NCBI GenBank assembly: GCA_037127315.1
Contig: JBBBDQ010000330.1
Coordinates: forward strand, 7,858,501-7,922,500
Reading direction: 5' to 3'
From: Ascarosepion bandense
Taxonomy: Eukaryota > Mollusca > Cephalopoda > Sepiida > Sepiidae
DNA length: 64,000 nt
The notes below the pieces were generated by a model, which saw nothing but the letters and a program-made list of their open reading frames with translations, did not search any database and was not told where the DNA came from. This document shows, piece by piece, positions 31,549 to 43,240 of the stretch (within the stretch, counting starts at the first letter, position 1; the number at the start of each line of letters is the position of its first letter). Both the position numbers and the translations under genes were made by a program.

Positions 31549-32856
31549 TTACCTAGCTACGTACAGCCGGGGCCTCACTTCCCCATCTTTGTCGGAGAGA
31601 TAATATAGTCTACCTTCTTGTATTATGTATTTTCGTGCACATGCTTCCGTTACCCGCCCCGCCTCTATCGCTTCCTTTAGATTCTTAATTTCATCATCCA
31701 TTTCGTACTCGCAGAATATTTCGGAGGGCCGGTCCTCTTCACTGTCACTGGAGTCTTCCAGTTCCCCTAAGCCGGTTTGTCTCCCAATTCGCTGAGAGTT
31801 AATCACGTTTATCTGGTACGCCCTGTCATCCACCTCCGGTATAATGTTTACAGATTCCTCTTCTAACGCCCGAGGGATTCGAGACAGCAGATCGGCACAT
31901 GTACTGTCCCTCCCCGCCAAATATTCTATTCTACAATTATACCCGCTCAATGTAATGGCCCACTGTTGTATTTTTCTGTTGGTAAGTTCCGCTTCAAATA
32001 AATACTGTAGAGGTTTATGGTCAGTCTTGATTATAAACTTCGCTCCGCTCAGGTAATAGTCTAGTTTTTGTAATGCATAAACTATGGCATAGGCTTCTTT
32101 CTCAATCACCGGCCACCTCTGCTGAGTAGGGGAGAGCCGGTGAGATAAAAAGTAGATGGGTACCTCTTCTGGTATCCCTGGAACGGGGCCATCCTTGTCT
32201 GGACAGGGCTGGGTCAGACATGCCCCAATGCACTGATCACTCGCATCAGTGTACAATATCATTGGCCTATTCAGATCTGGATAAGCCAATAGGGGGACAG
32301 CAGTCAGCTGTTCCTTCAGGGCATCAAAGGATCTTTGGCAATCTTCCGTCCATTTGAACCTGGCATATTTTTTTGTCAATGCTATAAGTGGTGTGGCAAT
32401 CCTAGAGAATCCCGGAATAAACCTTCGGTAGTACCCTATTGCCCCTATAAAGCCCCTAACCTGCCTAATCGTTTTTGGTGCAGGCATTGTCCTGATCACC
32501 TCAACTTTATCCATATCTGGTTTAACCCCCTGTTCGTTGATTATGAATCCCAAGTACCTTGTTTCTTTACTCATGAATTGGCACTTAGATAACTTGATCT
32601 TCAACCCATGTTTTCGCAATTGGGAAAAAACAATCTGCAAGTGCTGCAGGTGTTCACTTGCACTGGCTGAGAAAACTAATATGTCGTCCAAGTAAGCCAT
32701 TGCAATTTGCTTTAACCCCCCCAAAACTACTGACATAAGTTGCTGAAAAACTCCTGGGGCATTAGCGAGTCCGAATGGCATTACTCTAAACTGATACAGA
32801 CCCGCATGGCACGCAAATGCTGTCTTTTCTCGGTCATTTCTATCTAAAGCTACCTG
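31549..32856 (-). pseudogene. RT (palm and thumb) and RNase H of the provirus
   Basis: Follows the TGA at 32857-32859 in the same frame. Contains MPFGLANAPGVFQ, the active site YLDD (residues 30-33 from the first Met at 32781), the connection, and RNase H (ILYTDASDQ). The domain order is that of Ty3/gypsy pol. This section is otherwise open to the TAA at 31549. Confidence 0.9.
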
Positions 32857-34254
32857 TCAATATCCTGATCTTAGATCAAGTTTAGAAAAGTAGTTAGATT
32901 TTCCCAACAAAGCCAATATATCATCAATCATCGGAAAGGGGTAGGCCATGGGCTTCGTGATTTTATTTAAGGCCCTAAAATCGACACAAAACCTATGTCC
33001 TCCATCTTTCTTACTGACTACTACAATTGGAAAACTCCAAGGGGATTTAGAGCGTTCGATCACCCCTGATTCCAGCATATCATCGACTGCATCCTCCACC
33101 AGTTGACGTTTGTGTATTGGTGTCCGATACGGTTTTAATTTTATTGGTGGGTGATCCCCTGTGTCAATCTTCATCTGCACTGTTTGTGTCCGACCCAAGT
33201 CCTTATCGGAATTAGCCACCACGTCCTTATTCTTAAGTATTAGCCGCCTTATGTTCCCCATGTGTTCAGGCGGTGCCAGTATTTCCTCCTCATTTACTAT
33301 CGAGTTTACCTGAACATGAGCTAAATTTCTCCTGCTCACCTGTTGCCTTATGATAGTCGTGGGTGTTGCTCTTCCTATCTCATCCCCTTTCTCTATTTTT
33401 ATCGTTGTGTTAGTGGTATTTCCTAGCATTATTGGGATGTCATTAGTGTCACTATATTCGACCACAGATTCGTGTAGCGTAATTTCCCCTTCTTCGAAGT
33501 AACCTTTATCAGTTGGAGTTACCTGATATATTCCTTGCCTTAGGTTTACTGCTGGTAGCAGCCTTCCGTTACATGCAATAGCCGTGCGCGGCGGCAAAAC
33601 AATGTCCTTAGCAGTAAGAACGACCACTTCTTCATCCATCGGAGCTCCGAGAGGAATCTCCTTCCCACCTAACTTTAAGAGGGTTGGATTAAAGCTGATT
33701 TGGGCCTTATTGCTCTCCAACGAGTCTCGGCCTAATATCATTGCTCTACAGAGGGTTGGGGCTACATAGAATTTCTGCATAGTGGATACCCCTCCCACAC
33801 TTATAGGCAGGCATATCGCACCGGTTATTCTTATTTCTCGTCTGTCTGCCTGAATTATCTTTACATCTGCAGCTCCGAGTCTCCTATTTTTTTGTTCTAA
33901 TGCCTTAAAATCTTTTAACCTCAAAATTGATATGCACGCCCCCGTATCTAATAATGCCTGTATGTATTTGCCGCTCAACAGCACATTACAAGTTGCTTCA
34001 GTACCTTGGCCGAGCAACGCATAACTTCGGGCCACCCTTACATCTCTCGGGGTGGCCCTTCTGCGTTTCCCGGTTGTCGTTCGGGTTCTCTTCTGGCACG
34101 TAAGGGCCCCTCCTGACGAGGACATTCCCTCACCAGGTGTCCCAGCCGCCCACATCCCCAGCATCCCGGTCTGCCAGGAACTGGACGCGATTTTGTCCAG
34201 CTTCTTTGCGGAGTATAGTTTCCCCAATGGTGATTCGTCTCGCCATACCTCCAC
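32857..34254 (-). pseudogene. Protease and N-terminal RT of the provirus
   Basis: Frame -1 relative to gag, overlapping the end of gag by about 70 codons, so pol was probably expressed by -1 frameshifting; no canonical slippery heptamer was found. The retropepsin motif LLDTGA is at residues about 101-106. RT starts with the KPYRTPIHKR and SPWSFPIVVVSKKDG blocks and VDFRALN. It ends DLRSGY, then TGA where the family normally has Trp, after which the same frame continues. This looks like a single G to A change. Confidence 0.88.
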
Positions 34255-34875
34255 CGTCCCCCATTGTTCTGAGGAGGTCCCACATATCTTCCATCATCTT
34301 GCCCCCTCGCCCCCCACATTTGTTCCCGAGAGGTTGCCAGCCTTTCGTGCAGCCTGAGGCTCTGCTGTGCTGCATTGAATGCCTCTGTCAGAGTGGTTGG
34401 ATATGCCCTGGCTGTGTCCTCTCTCACGAACGGGTTTTCGATTGCGTCCGTGAAAAACTCAGCCAGCTGCATCTGAATTACCTCGCCCTCTCGTTGAACT
34501 GCGTCCTTATATGCTATCTTAGCCAGTCCTAAAATCCTGCTCGTTAGTTCTGGCAGAGTTTCTCATTTTTTCTGTCTAACCTTAATTAAAGCCCTTGCAG
34601 CATTAGCTGCACTAGTACAATCACCATATTGATGAGTTAGCTGTTTCAAAAGTTCATCCCAACTACATTCTGGATGATCCTCTAAATACAGCCCCATATA
34701 TTCTGATACTACTCCATCTGAGTAGTCGTAGGCCACATTAACTATCTCTGCCTGCGAAAGCTTGTGCATTCTACTCTTTTTTTATGGCCTCAACCCAAAC
34801 CTGGAATTCGGAAGATCTACCTTTAAATACTGGTATTCTCGACCCATTTGGTTCGATAACATGAATTTTATCCAT
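34038..34875 (-). pseudogene. gag of the provirus (capsid and zinc-knuckle nucleocapsid)
   Basis: Structural protein that packages the element RNA in particles. The start is taken as the ATG at 34875-34873 because it is the first after the primer site and opens a capsid-like frame (MDKIHVIEPNG). A length change in the A7 run at 34777-34783 breaks the frame early, and a TGA lies at 34563-34565. The distal part keeps one frame to the TAA at 34038-34040. It ends with one CX2CX4HX4C zinc knuckle (CWGCGRLGHLVREC) near 34150 and a basic, Arg-rich tail. Confidence 0.82.
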
Positions 34876-35231
34876 ACTAAACTATTACAATTCTAACAAG
34901 TGGCAAAAGAAGGAGAAAAAAAAATTCAAAACCAATACCAAGAATATGCTAGCAAGAATTCTGAATAGACAAAATAAGGGAGTAAAAGAATTCGGCTTAC
35001 CTTAAGTGGATCGGCGCTTGTTGATTCCGGGTTCCCTCTTCTTTCTTTCTTTTTAGTGGGTGTGAAAAGTTTAAAGGAAACTCTTCTATCTGCTGAGGTC
35101 CCTTGAGTACTTCTTTATTTGGTTATTAGTGGTTCTTCCTTCAATTTTTTTCCGTTCGTCCTGTTTCGTTTTCTGTCTAGTCGCGTCGGTTGGTTGAAAT
35201 TTCAAACTCAGCATCCAGTGGCACTTCCGTG

Positions 35232-35259
35232 GGTTCCAAATCCTGCAGTCACGGCACCA
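35232..35259 (-). promoter_or_regulatory. Primer binding site, tRNA-His type
   Basis: Two bases inside the 5' LTR, the - strand reads TGGTGCCGTGACT, complementary to the CCA-tailed 3' end of animal tRNA-His (...AGTCACGGCACCA). The similarity seems to extend into the T arm. The tRNA assignment is from memory of tRNA-His sequences. Confidence 0.8.
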
Positions 35260-35261
35260 AT

Positions 35262-36005
35262 TGTACCACCCCAAAGGTCCGTCCTAACAATTTCTCCGGC
35301 GGCCGTTCTCCACGCTGTGTTATTGCCGGGAATTTGTTGAAAATGTCGGCCGGACAGCTGGAGGTACAAGATTGACTATAAGGAACGAACTTCCACAATT
35401 TGGATGAGTTGAAAAGGATGCTTTATTCGTTTAGAGTTAGCCTTGTCGGTTGGGGCAGGCGAATGTGACACACAGCTCTAACTCCAATTAATGGAGATCA
35501 ACAAACCCAAACTGAACGAAACAAGACGAACAGAGATCCTTACTTCAAGCTCGCACCCGGCTGACTCCTTTCACCTAACTAGTCTTAACTCTCAACTTCA
35601 CTTGTTAACTGACTCTATTTATTTAATATGAATCCGGAAATCCGGAAATCCGGAAATGCTTTAGACCACCGGTGACAAACACCGGCGACTGTAAGTCTGA
35701 AATTTCAGTTATCTTTTTTTTTTATCTTAATAAGGCTTCCGCCGGAAAAGGCTTAATGTGTGGTCAAGATACAGTAAAGGACAGCCTTTGACCGGGTCAT
35801 CGAAAACCTACCCGCTGACCTTTATCACTGAGTCAAATATTTACCGGAGGACAATTTTCCTCATAAAAGAAAAAGCGTTTATTTATTTTTTTCCTCTTCT
35901 TTTTCACTTTTGTTAAATATGTTTTTAAACTATTTTCTATTCTAATCTATTTTCTATTTTAATCTATTATAATAAAATACAGATATGTCTAGTTATCGTG
36001 TCACA
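35262..36005 (-). repeat. 5' LTR of the provirus
   Basis: 744 bases, TG...CA, nearly identical to 25460-26195. It has an additional ATCCGGAA-type repeat unit near 35637-35655. On the - strand it carries the promoter and poly(A) elements of the provirus. Confidence 0.93.
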
Positions 36006-39000
36006 ACAACCATGTCTTGTTGAAATATGTTGTGCTGTTCCATTTGATAACAACCATATCTTGTTGAAAGATGTTGGGCTGTTCCATTTGATAACAACCA
36101 TGTCTTGTTGAAATACGTTGTGCTGTTCCATTTGATAATAACCATATCTTGTTGAAAGATGTTGGGCTGTTCCATTTGATAACAACCATGTCTTGTTGAA
36201 AGATGTTGGGCTGGTCCATTTGATAACAACCATGTCTTGTTGAAAGATGTTGGGCTGTTCCATTTGATAACAACCATGTCTTGTTGAAATACGTTGTGCT
36301 GTTCCATTTGATAACAACCATGTCTTGTTGAAATATGTTGGGCTGTTCCATTTGATAACAACCATATCTTGTTGAAAGATGTTGGGCTGTTCCATTTGAT
36401 AACAACCATATCTTGTTGAAAGATGTGCTGTTCCATTTGATAACAACCATGTCTTGTTGAAAGATGTTGGGCTGTTCCATTTGATAACAACCATGTCTTG
36501 TTGAAATACGTTGTGCTGTTCCATTTGATAACAACCATGTCTTGTTGAAATACGTTGTGCTGTTCCATGTGATAACAACCATGTCTTGTTGAAAGATGTT
36601 GGGCTGTTCCATTTGATAACAACCATGTCTTGTTGAAAGATGTTGGGCTGGTCCATTTGATAACAACCATGTCTTGTTGAAAGATGTTGGGCTGTTCCAT
36701 TTGATAACAACCATGTCTTGTTGAAATACGTTGTGCTGTTCCATTTGATAACAACCATGTCTTGTTGAAAGATGTTGGGCTGGTCCATTTGATAACAACC
36801 ATATCTTGTTGAAAGATGTTGGGCTGGTCCATTTGATAACAACCATATCTTGTTGAAATATGTTGGGCTGTTCCATTTGATAACAACCATATCTTGTTGA
36901 AAGATGTTGGGCTGTTCCACTTGATAACAACCATATCTTGTTGAAAGATGTTGGGCTGTTCCATTTGATAACAACCATATCTTGTTGAAAGATGTTGGGC
37001 TGGTCCATTTGATAACAACCATGTCTTGTTGAAAGATGTTGGGCTGGTCCATTTGATAACAACCATGTCTTGTTGAAATATGTTGGGCTGTTCCATTTGA
37101 TAACAACCATGTCTTGTTGAAAGATGTTGGGCTGTTCCATTTGATAACAACCATGTCTTGTTGAAAGATGTTGTGCTGTTCCATTTGATAACAACCATGT
37201 CTTGTTGAAAGATGTTGTGCTGTTCCATTTGATAATAACCATATCTTGTTGAAAGATGTTGGGCTGTTCCATTTGATAACAACCATATCTTTTTGAAAGA
37301 GGTTGGGCTGTTCCATTTGATAACAACCATGTCTTGTTGAAAGATGTTGGGCTGGTCATTTGATAGCCATGTCTTGTTGAAAGATGTTGGGCTGTTCCAT
37401 TTGATAACAAGCATGTCTTGTAGAAAGATGTTGGGCTGGTCGATTTGATAACAACCATGTCTTGTTGAAGATGTTGGGCTGGTCCATTTGATAACAACCA
37501 TGTCTTGTTGAAAGATGTTGGGCTGTTCATTTGATAACAACCATGTCTTGTTGAAAGATGTTGGGCTGTTCCATTTTGATAACAATACATGTCTTGTTGA
37601 AAGATGTTGGGCTGGTCCATTTGATAACAACCATGTCTTGTTGAAAGATGTTGGGCTGTTCCATTTGATAACAACCATGTCTTGTTGAAATACGTTGTGC
37701 TGTTCCATTTGATAACAACCATGTCTTGTTGAAAGATGTTGGGCTGGTCCATTTGATAACAACCATGTCTTGTTGAAATATGTTGGGCTGGTCCATTTGA
37801 TAACAACCATATCTTGTTGAAGATGTTGGGCTGGTCCATTTGATAACAACCATATCTTGTTTAGATATGTTGGGCTGTTCCATTTGATAACAACCATATC
37901 TTGTTGAAGATGTTAGTATTCCATTTGATAACAACCATATCTTGTTGAAAGATGTTGGGCTGTTCCATTTGAAGAGTAACAACATGTCTTGTTGAAGATG
38001 TTGGGCTGGTCCATTTGATAACAACCATGTCTTGTTGAAAGATGTTGGGCTGGTCCATTTGATAACAACCATGTCTTGTTGAAATACGTTGGGCTGTTCC
38101 ATTTGATAACAACCATGTCTTGTTGAAGATGTTGGGCTGTTCCATTTGATAACAACCATGTCTTGTTGAAAGATGTTGTGCTGTTCCATTTTGATAATAA
38201 CCATGTCTTGTTGAAAGATGTTGTGCTGTTCCATTTGATAACAACCATATCTTGTTGAAAGATGTTGGGCTGTTCCATTTGATAACAATATCTTGTTGAA
38301 GAAGTTGGGCTGTTCCATTTGATAACAACCATGCCTTGTTGAAAGATGTTTAGGCTGGTCCATTTGATAACAACCATGTCTTGTTGAAGATGTTGGGCTG
38401 TTCCATTTGATAACAAGCATGTCTTGTGAAGATGTTGGGCTGGTCCATTGGTAACAACCATGCTTGTTGAAAGATGTTGGGCTGTTCCATTTGATAACAA
38501 CCATGTCTTGTTGAAAGATGTTGGGCTGGTCCATTTGATAACAACCATGTCTTGTTGAAAGATGTTGGTATTCCATTTGATAACAACCATGTCTTGTTGA
38601 AAGATGTTGGGCTGGTCCATTTTGATAACAACCATGTCTTGTTGAAAGATGTTGGGCTGTTCCATTTGATAACAACCATGTCTTGTTGAAATACGTTGCT
38701 GTTCCATTTGATAACAACCATGTCTTGTTGAAAGATGTTGAAACATTTCCATTTGATAACAACCATGTCTTGTTGAAAGATGTTGGGCTGGTCCATTTGA
38801 TAACAACCATATCTTGTTGAAAGATGTTGGGCTGTTCCATTTTGATAACAACCATGTCTTGTTGAAAGATGTTGGGCTGGTCCATTTGATAACCATATCT
38901 TGTTCTTGAAAGGTGTTGGGCTGTTCCATTTGATAATAACCATATCTTGTTGAAAGATGTTGTGCTGTTCCATTTGATAAACAACCATGTCTTGTTGAAA

Positions 39001-40389
39001 GATGTTGGGCTGTTCCATTTGATAACAACCATATCTTGTTGAAATATGTTGGGCTGTTCCATTTGATAACCATGTCTTGTTGAAATATGTTGGGCTGAGT
39101 CCATTTGATAACAACCATGTCTTGTTGAAAGATGTTGGGCTGGTCCATTTGATAACAACCATATCTTGTTGAAAGATGTTGGGCTGTTCCATTTGATAAC
39201 AACCATGTCTTGTTGAAAGATGGGCTGGTCCATTTTGATAACAACCATATCTTGTTGAAAGATGTTGGGCTGTTCCATTTGATAACAACCATGTCTTGTT
39301 GAAAGATGTTGGGCTGGTCCATTTGATAACAACCATATCTTGTTGAAATATGTTGGGCTGTTCCATTTAATAGCAACCATATCTTGTTGAAAGATGTTGG
39401 CTGTTCCATTTGATAACAACCATGTCTTGTTGAAAGATGTTGGGCTGGTCCATTTGATAACAACCATATCTTGTTGAAAGATGTTGGGCTGTTCCATTTG
39501 ATAATAACCATATCTTGTTGAAAGATGTTGTGCTGTTCCATTTGATAACAACCATGTCTTGTTGAAAGATGTTGGGCTGTTCCATTTTGATAACAACCAT
39601 GTCTTGTTGAAAGATGTTGGGCTGTTCCATTTGATAACAACCGTATCTTGTTGAAAGATGTTGGGCTGTTCCATTTGATAACAACCATGTCTTGTTGAAA
39701 GATGTTGGGCTGTTCCATTTGATAACAACCATGTCTTGTTGAAAGATGTTGGGCTGGTCCATTTGATAACAACCATGTCTTGTTGAAAGATGTTGGGCTG
39801 GTCCATTTGATAACAACCATATCTTGTTGAAAGATGTTGGGCTGTTCCATTTGATAACAACCATGTCTTGTTGAAAGATGTTGGGCTGGTCCATTTGATA
39901 ACAACCATATCTTGTTGAAAGATGTTGGGCTGTTCCATTTGATAACAACCATGTCTTGTTGAAAGATGTTGGGCTGGTCCATTTGATAACAACCATATCT
40001 TGTTGAAATATGTTGGGCTGTTCCATTTGATAACAACCATATCTTGTTGAAAGATGTTGGGCTGTTCCATTTGATAACAACCATGTCTTGTTGAAAGATG
40101 TTGGGCTGTTCCATTTGATAACAACCATATCTTGTTGAAATATGTTGGGCTGTTCCATTTGATAACAACCATGTCTTGTTGAAATATGTTGGGCTGTTCC
40201 ATTTGATAACAACCATGTCTTGTTGAAATATGTTGGGCTGTTCCATTTGATAACAACCATGTCTTGTAGAAATATGTTGGGATGTTCCGTTTTATAACAA
40301 CCATGTCTTGTTGAAATATGTTGGGCTGTTCCATTTGATAACAACCATGTCTTGTTGAAATACGTTGGGCTGTTCCATTTGATAACAAT
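36006..40389. repeat. 44-bp minisatellite, about 100 copies
   Basis: The unit is TTGATAACAACCATGTCTTG followed by TTGAAAGATGTTGGGCTGTT and CCAT. Variants include GTCC for TTCC, ATATCTTG for ATGTCTTG, and ATACGTTG or ATATGTTG for AGATGTTG. Because 44 is not a multiple of 3 and the - strand unit has no stop in any frame, very long open frames (up to about 950 codons) arise; these are repeat artefacts, not supported genes. Single-base indels cluster at about 37350-39380. The unit matches RTE RT codons at 25432-25459. Confidence 0.97.
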
Positions 40390-40560
40390 TTGAAATTGAT
40401 GTTTTGTCCTTTATTTTCTCGTTTTATTTCATTTCGTTTTGTAGAAATTCTTCTATTTTTTTGTGTCTGCTATCAAAGCTGTGCCATCTACATGTTTTAT
40501 GCTGTTAAGATTGTGGCTGCCTATAATCAATCCTGGCAGGAATTATATTTCTCTCAGAAT
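40380..40560 (-). mobile_element. RTE LINE, RT active-site region (upstream part of a split copy)
   Basis: The - strand from about 40545 gives HVDGTALIADTKK, a decayed form of the RTE YADDTVLIADT motif, then runs directly into the minisatellite at the place where the KKTECMVVSK segment is expected. With 24790-25459 it appears to be one element split in two. Confidence 0.72.
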
Positions 40561-40689
40561 TAGATCCCTCTACAGGCTGAGAATTCCGGTGAGAAGATAC
40601 ATCCTTGGTATTTCTATTTTTGTATATTTACTGAATTAATTTACTGTCCGTATGCAGGAGGTTTTCTGCCAGTATAAATTTTGAATTAT

Positions 40690-41860
40690 TCAAATCTTCT
40701 TCGATGTGCCATATCCTTTCATGACGTAGGCGGTCATGGCCTTCAACGTCTTCCTATCCTTAATAGCTATGTGGTGAACACAAAATTAAAAGCAACTCTT
40801 TTCTCTTCTTCACTTTTACAAAAAATTCACAATTACGTGTGAAATCCTAATTTTGACAAACAGGAAAAGGATTGACCCCTACTGAAAAAGAAAACGAAGC
40901 CAGATTTCGCGATCCGATGTTAAATTAATTTTCTAACTAATGAAAGAAAGCGATTTACAAAACTGAGAGATAAGTGAAGAAGTTAAGTTAGCCTATGTTA
41001 AAATTGTCTTTGGATATAAAAACAGAAAGAAATTCGAAGCAGTCAGTCAAATGGGAGAAGAGAGATGACACGCTAAAATGTGACAAAAGAAACTTCAAGC
41101 CTGAACCGAACGTAAGGTCCCGTCACACATTTGTTCTCCTTCTTTCTCGTGTGCTATTTTGCTTTACCTCTTCTTCATCTTCACCGTTCACGCCGCCGTA
41201 AAAGTAGACGACAACAAAAACAGCAGCAACAATAACGCACTTCAACTGACTCCTAAAATCTAACGTCTGATAAGTACAATTCCATTTATTGCTTCACCTT
41301 TCTTTTCACTTTCACGCCGGCCATAAAAAATGAAAGGAACACAGACTTTATTAGTAACCTGTTAAGATGTCTATATACATGCATTCTGCTACTTACGACT
41401 ATATGCTCTGGATACACTTAACTCCTTACTACTATTTTTCTTGGAACATTTAATGATATTGTCCAACATTCGCTGCCATATTGAAGAACAGGCATCACAT
41501 AGCAATCCAGTACTCTCTTCTTTGTTTCTAGCGACATTTTCCTGTCTTTTAATACTCTGCTCAGCTTTTGGAATGCGTCTTTTGCCATGCCAATTCGCCT
41601 TCGGATCTCAGTGTCGCAATTTCTATCTTCCGTTAGAACACTTCCCAAGTACTTAAATATTGTCCTTGCTTGATTTTAGTATCCTAAACCTATAATTGGC
41701 ATTTTGGGCTCTTCTACATTCGGTTTTCTTGTAGCTTATTTGTAATGCTTTCTTTGAATTTCTTCATCTACCTTTATTAGGAGGTCTTGTATTTTTTTTC
41801 CGTGTCGGCTATTAGCACTGTATCATCTGCGTATCCTTCCCAAATATATCAAGCTTACCT
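40690..41860 (-). mobile_element. RTE LINE copy, RT to C-terminus, decayed
   Basis: The YADD-like region near 41825 is followed by KKIQDLLIKVDEEIQ, a YLGSVLTEDRNCDTEIRRR piece (41640 downward), VLDCYVMPVLQYGSECWTIS near 41500, and the closing KDRKTLKAMTAYVMKGYGT near 40740. Between 41400 and 40800 the similarity is lost, probably through insertion or decay. It lies directly upstream, on the - strand, of the RTE copy that hosts the minisatellite. Confidence 0.72.
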
Positions 41861-41864
41861 TAGT

Positions 41865-42172
41865 CAACCAGTTAATTGCCATATGGGATACACGCTTGGA
41901 CGATCATGTCTTTTTCGATCTTAGACTGATTAAGCAGAAGATTTTCCCGCAGTAGGTTGCCATTTCTATTTGCGGTAGACTGGTTGCCAACCAAGGCTAT
42001 AGAATCTAATATGTCCTGCTATTCAACCCAGAGCTGGTGAGAGAAGAGTTGAATTAATACCTGTCCCAAGGGTATTTTTGCGCAAGTGAATGCAAAGAAT
42101 TCAACTGGAATTTGAACTCGACTCTCCGATTTCTCACTCCTGGCCGATATCCATTGCACCGTTATCCTACCT
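41865..42172 (-). repeat. SINE family A, full length
   Basis: All family A segments are present on the - strand, from the tail (GTTAATTGCCATATGGGATA) to the head near 42172. Confidence 0.83.
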
Positions 42173-42261
42173 AGCAGTTCCAAAAGAAAATATGAGAGAC
42201 TCTGAACGCAAGATTCTGATTCGTGTTCTCATAATGGTTGCTATAGTAGCAACATTCTTGA

Positions 42262-42378
42262 GCACCCCGACGTGGTGTAATGGTTAGCAAGCTTGTCTCA
42301 CAAGTGAGCTCGATCCTTACTGGGTACGCCACACTTTTGGCCTTATGCCACATCTAAGCGGTGCTTAGAAAATCAGTA
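42262..42378 (+). repeat. SINE family B
   Basis: GACGTGGTGTAATGGTTAGC head, a GAGCTCGATCC B-box variant, and a body ending GCCACATCTAAGC...GCTTAGAAAATC. Confidence 0.8.
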
Positions 42379-42514
42379 TAGTAGTAACAATCTGTCTTAT
42401 ATAAAAAAAATGTCTGTAATGATTTGGCAGATTTGCGGTCTATACAAGCCGGTTTATTTGCCGACCGCCCAGATTTTGAATTAAGAATTGTCATTTTCCT
42501 AGAATTGTTATTTT

Positions 42515-42612
42515 CCTAGACCAGTTTCCAGCCAGGGCTATAGGACTCAGTCTGTCCTGCTATTTGTCCATAGCTGGGAAAGAAGAGATGGATTCATACC
42601 TTTTCTTGCATA
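42515..42612 (-). repeat. SINE family A body fragment
   Basis: Matches only the central body (CAGTTTCCAGCCAGGGCTAT through the GGGAAAGAAGAGATGGATT region). Head and tail are absent. The following 42613-42940 has no recognised feature. Confidence 0.6.
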
Positions 42613-42937
42613 TCCTTCTTATCTGCTTGGGTTTCACTTATGGGTTGCACTAAACATTGCGTGTTGGTGAGAATATTTGACCTGTAGTTGGGGTCGATGG
42701 CATTTGGGCCTGAAGAGGTCATCCACTCTTTAACTGCGCTTATTGTTGTGCTACCGGGGTTCCACCTATCCTCGTCACTAGGTGTGTCATGCTATTTTAC
42801 TAATGGCTAAAGAAATAAAATATTTAGTAGGCGTCTAGCTGGAAAAAAATCTAAATCAAACTATTTCCCTTTGATTTCTGTTCTGTTTATGTAAACTCTT
42901 GGAAAAATCACGTATAAAAAGTATCGTGTGGTGCTTA

Positions 42938-42940
<3 letters not shown>

Positions 42941-42983
<43 letters not shown>

Positions 42984-43240
42984 CATAAATTAAAAAATAT
43001 ACATATGAGGAGGGTGTACATATGTATAGTATTATTATTCAGATTTTAATAAAACAGTGCTCAATGTATATGTATTAATAAATATATATATTATCCCACA
43101 TCTCTGGCACTACTCGGAGTTTCATGCGTTATGTAATCATCAGGTGCATATTTGAAAATAACTTTTTAACTTCTCAGTTTGAAATATGCACCTGGTGATT
43201 GCATAACGCATGAAACTCCGAGTCGTTTCATAGACGTAGG

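Larger units (their letters stand above)
25460..36005 (-). mobile_element. Errantivirus-like Ty3/gypsy provirus with env
   Basis: A complete-looking LTR element read on the - strand: LTR (35262-36005), tRNA-His-type primer site, gag, pro-RT-RNaseH-IN, env-like gene, long A/G-rich leader to the polypurine tract, LTR (25460-26195). It is flanked by a 5-base target duplication ACAAC (25455-25459 and 36006-36010). LTRs start TG and end CA and differ by about seven substitutions and three indels by eye, roughly 1 percent, which indicates a fairly recent insertion. It sits inside a unit of the 44-bp minisatellite. All genes carry breaks, so this copy cannot make functional products as written. Confidence 0.92.

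Noticed and set aside
35967..40388. Very long open frames (up to about 950 codons) on the - strand
   Set aside because: They follow from a stop-free 44-base repeat read in three frames. There is no start context, no splice signal and no non-repetitive protein sequence.
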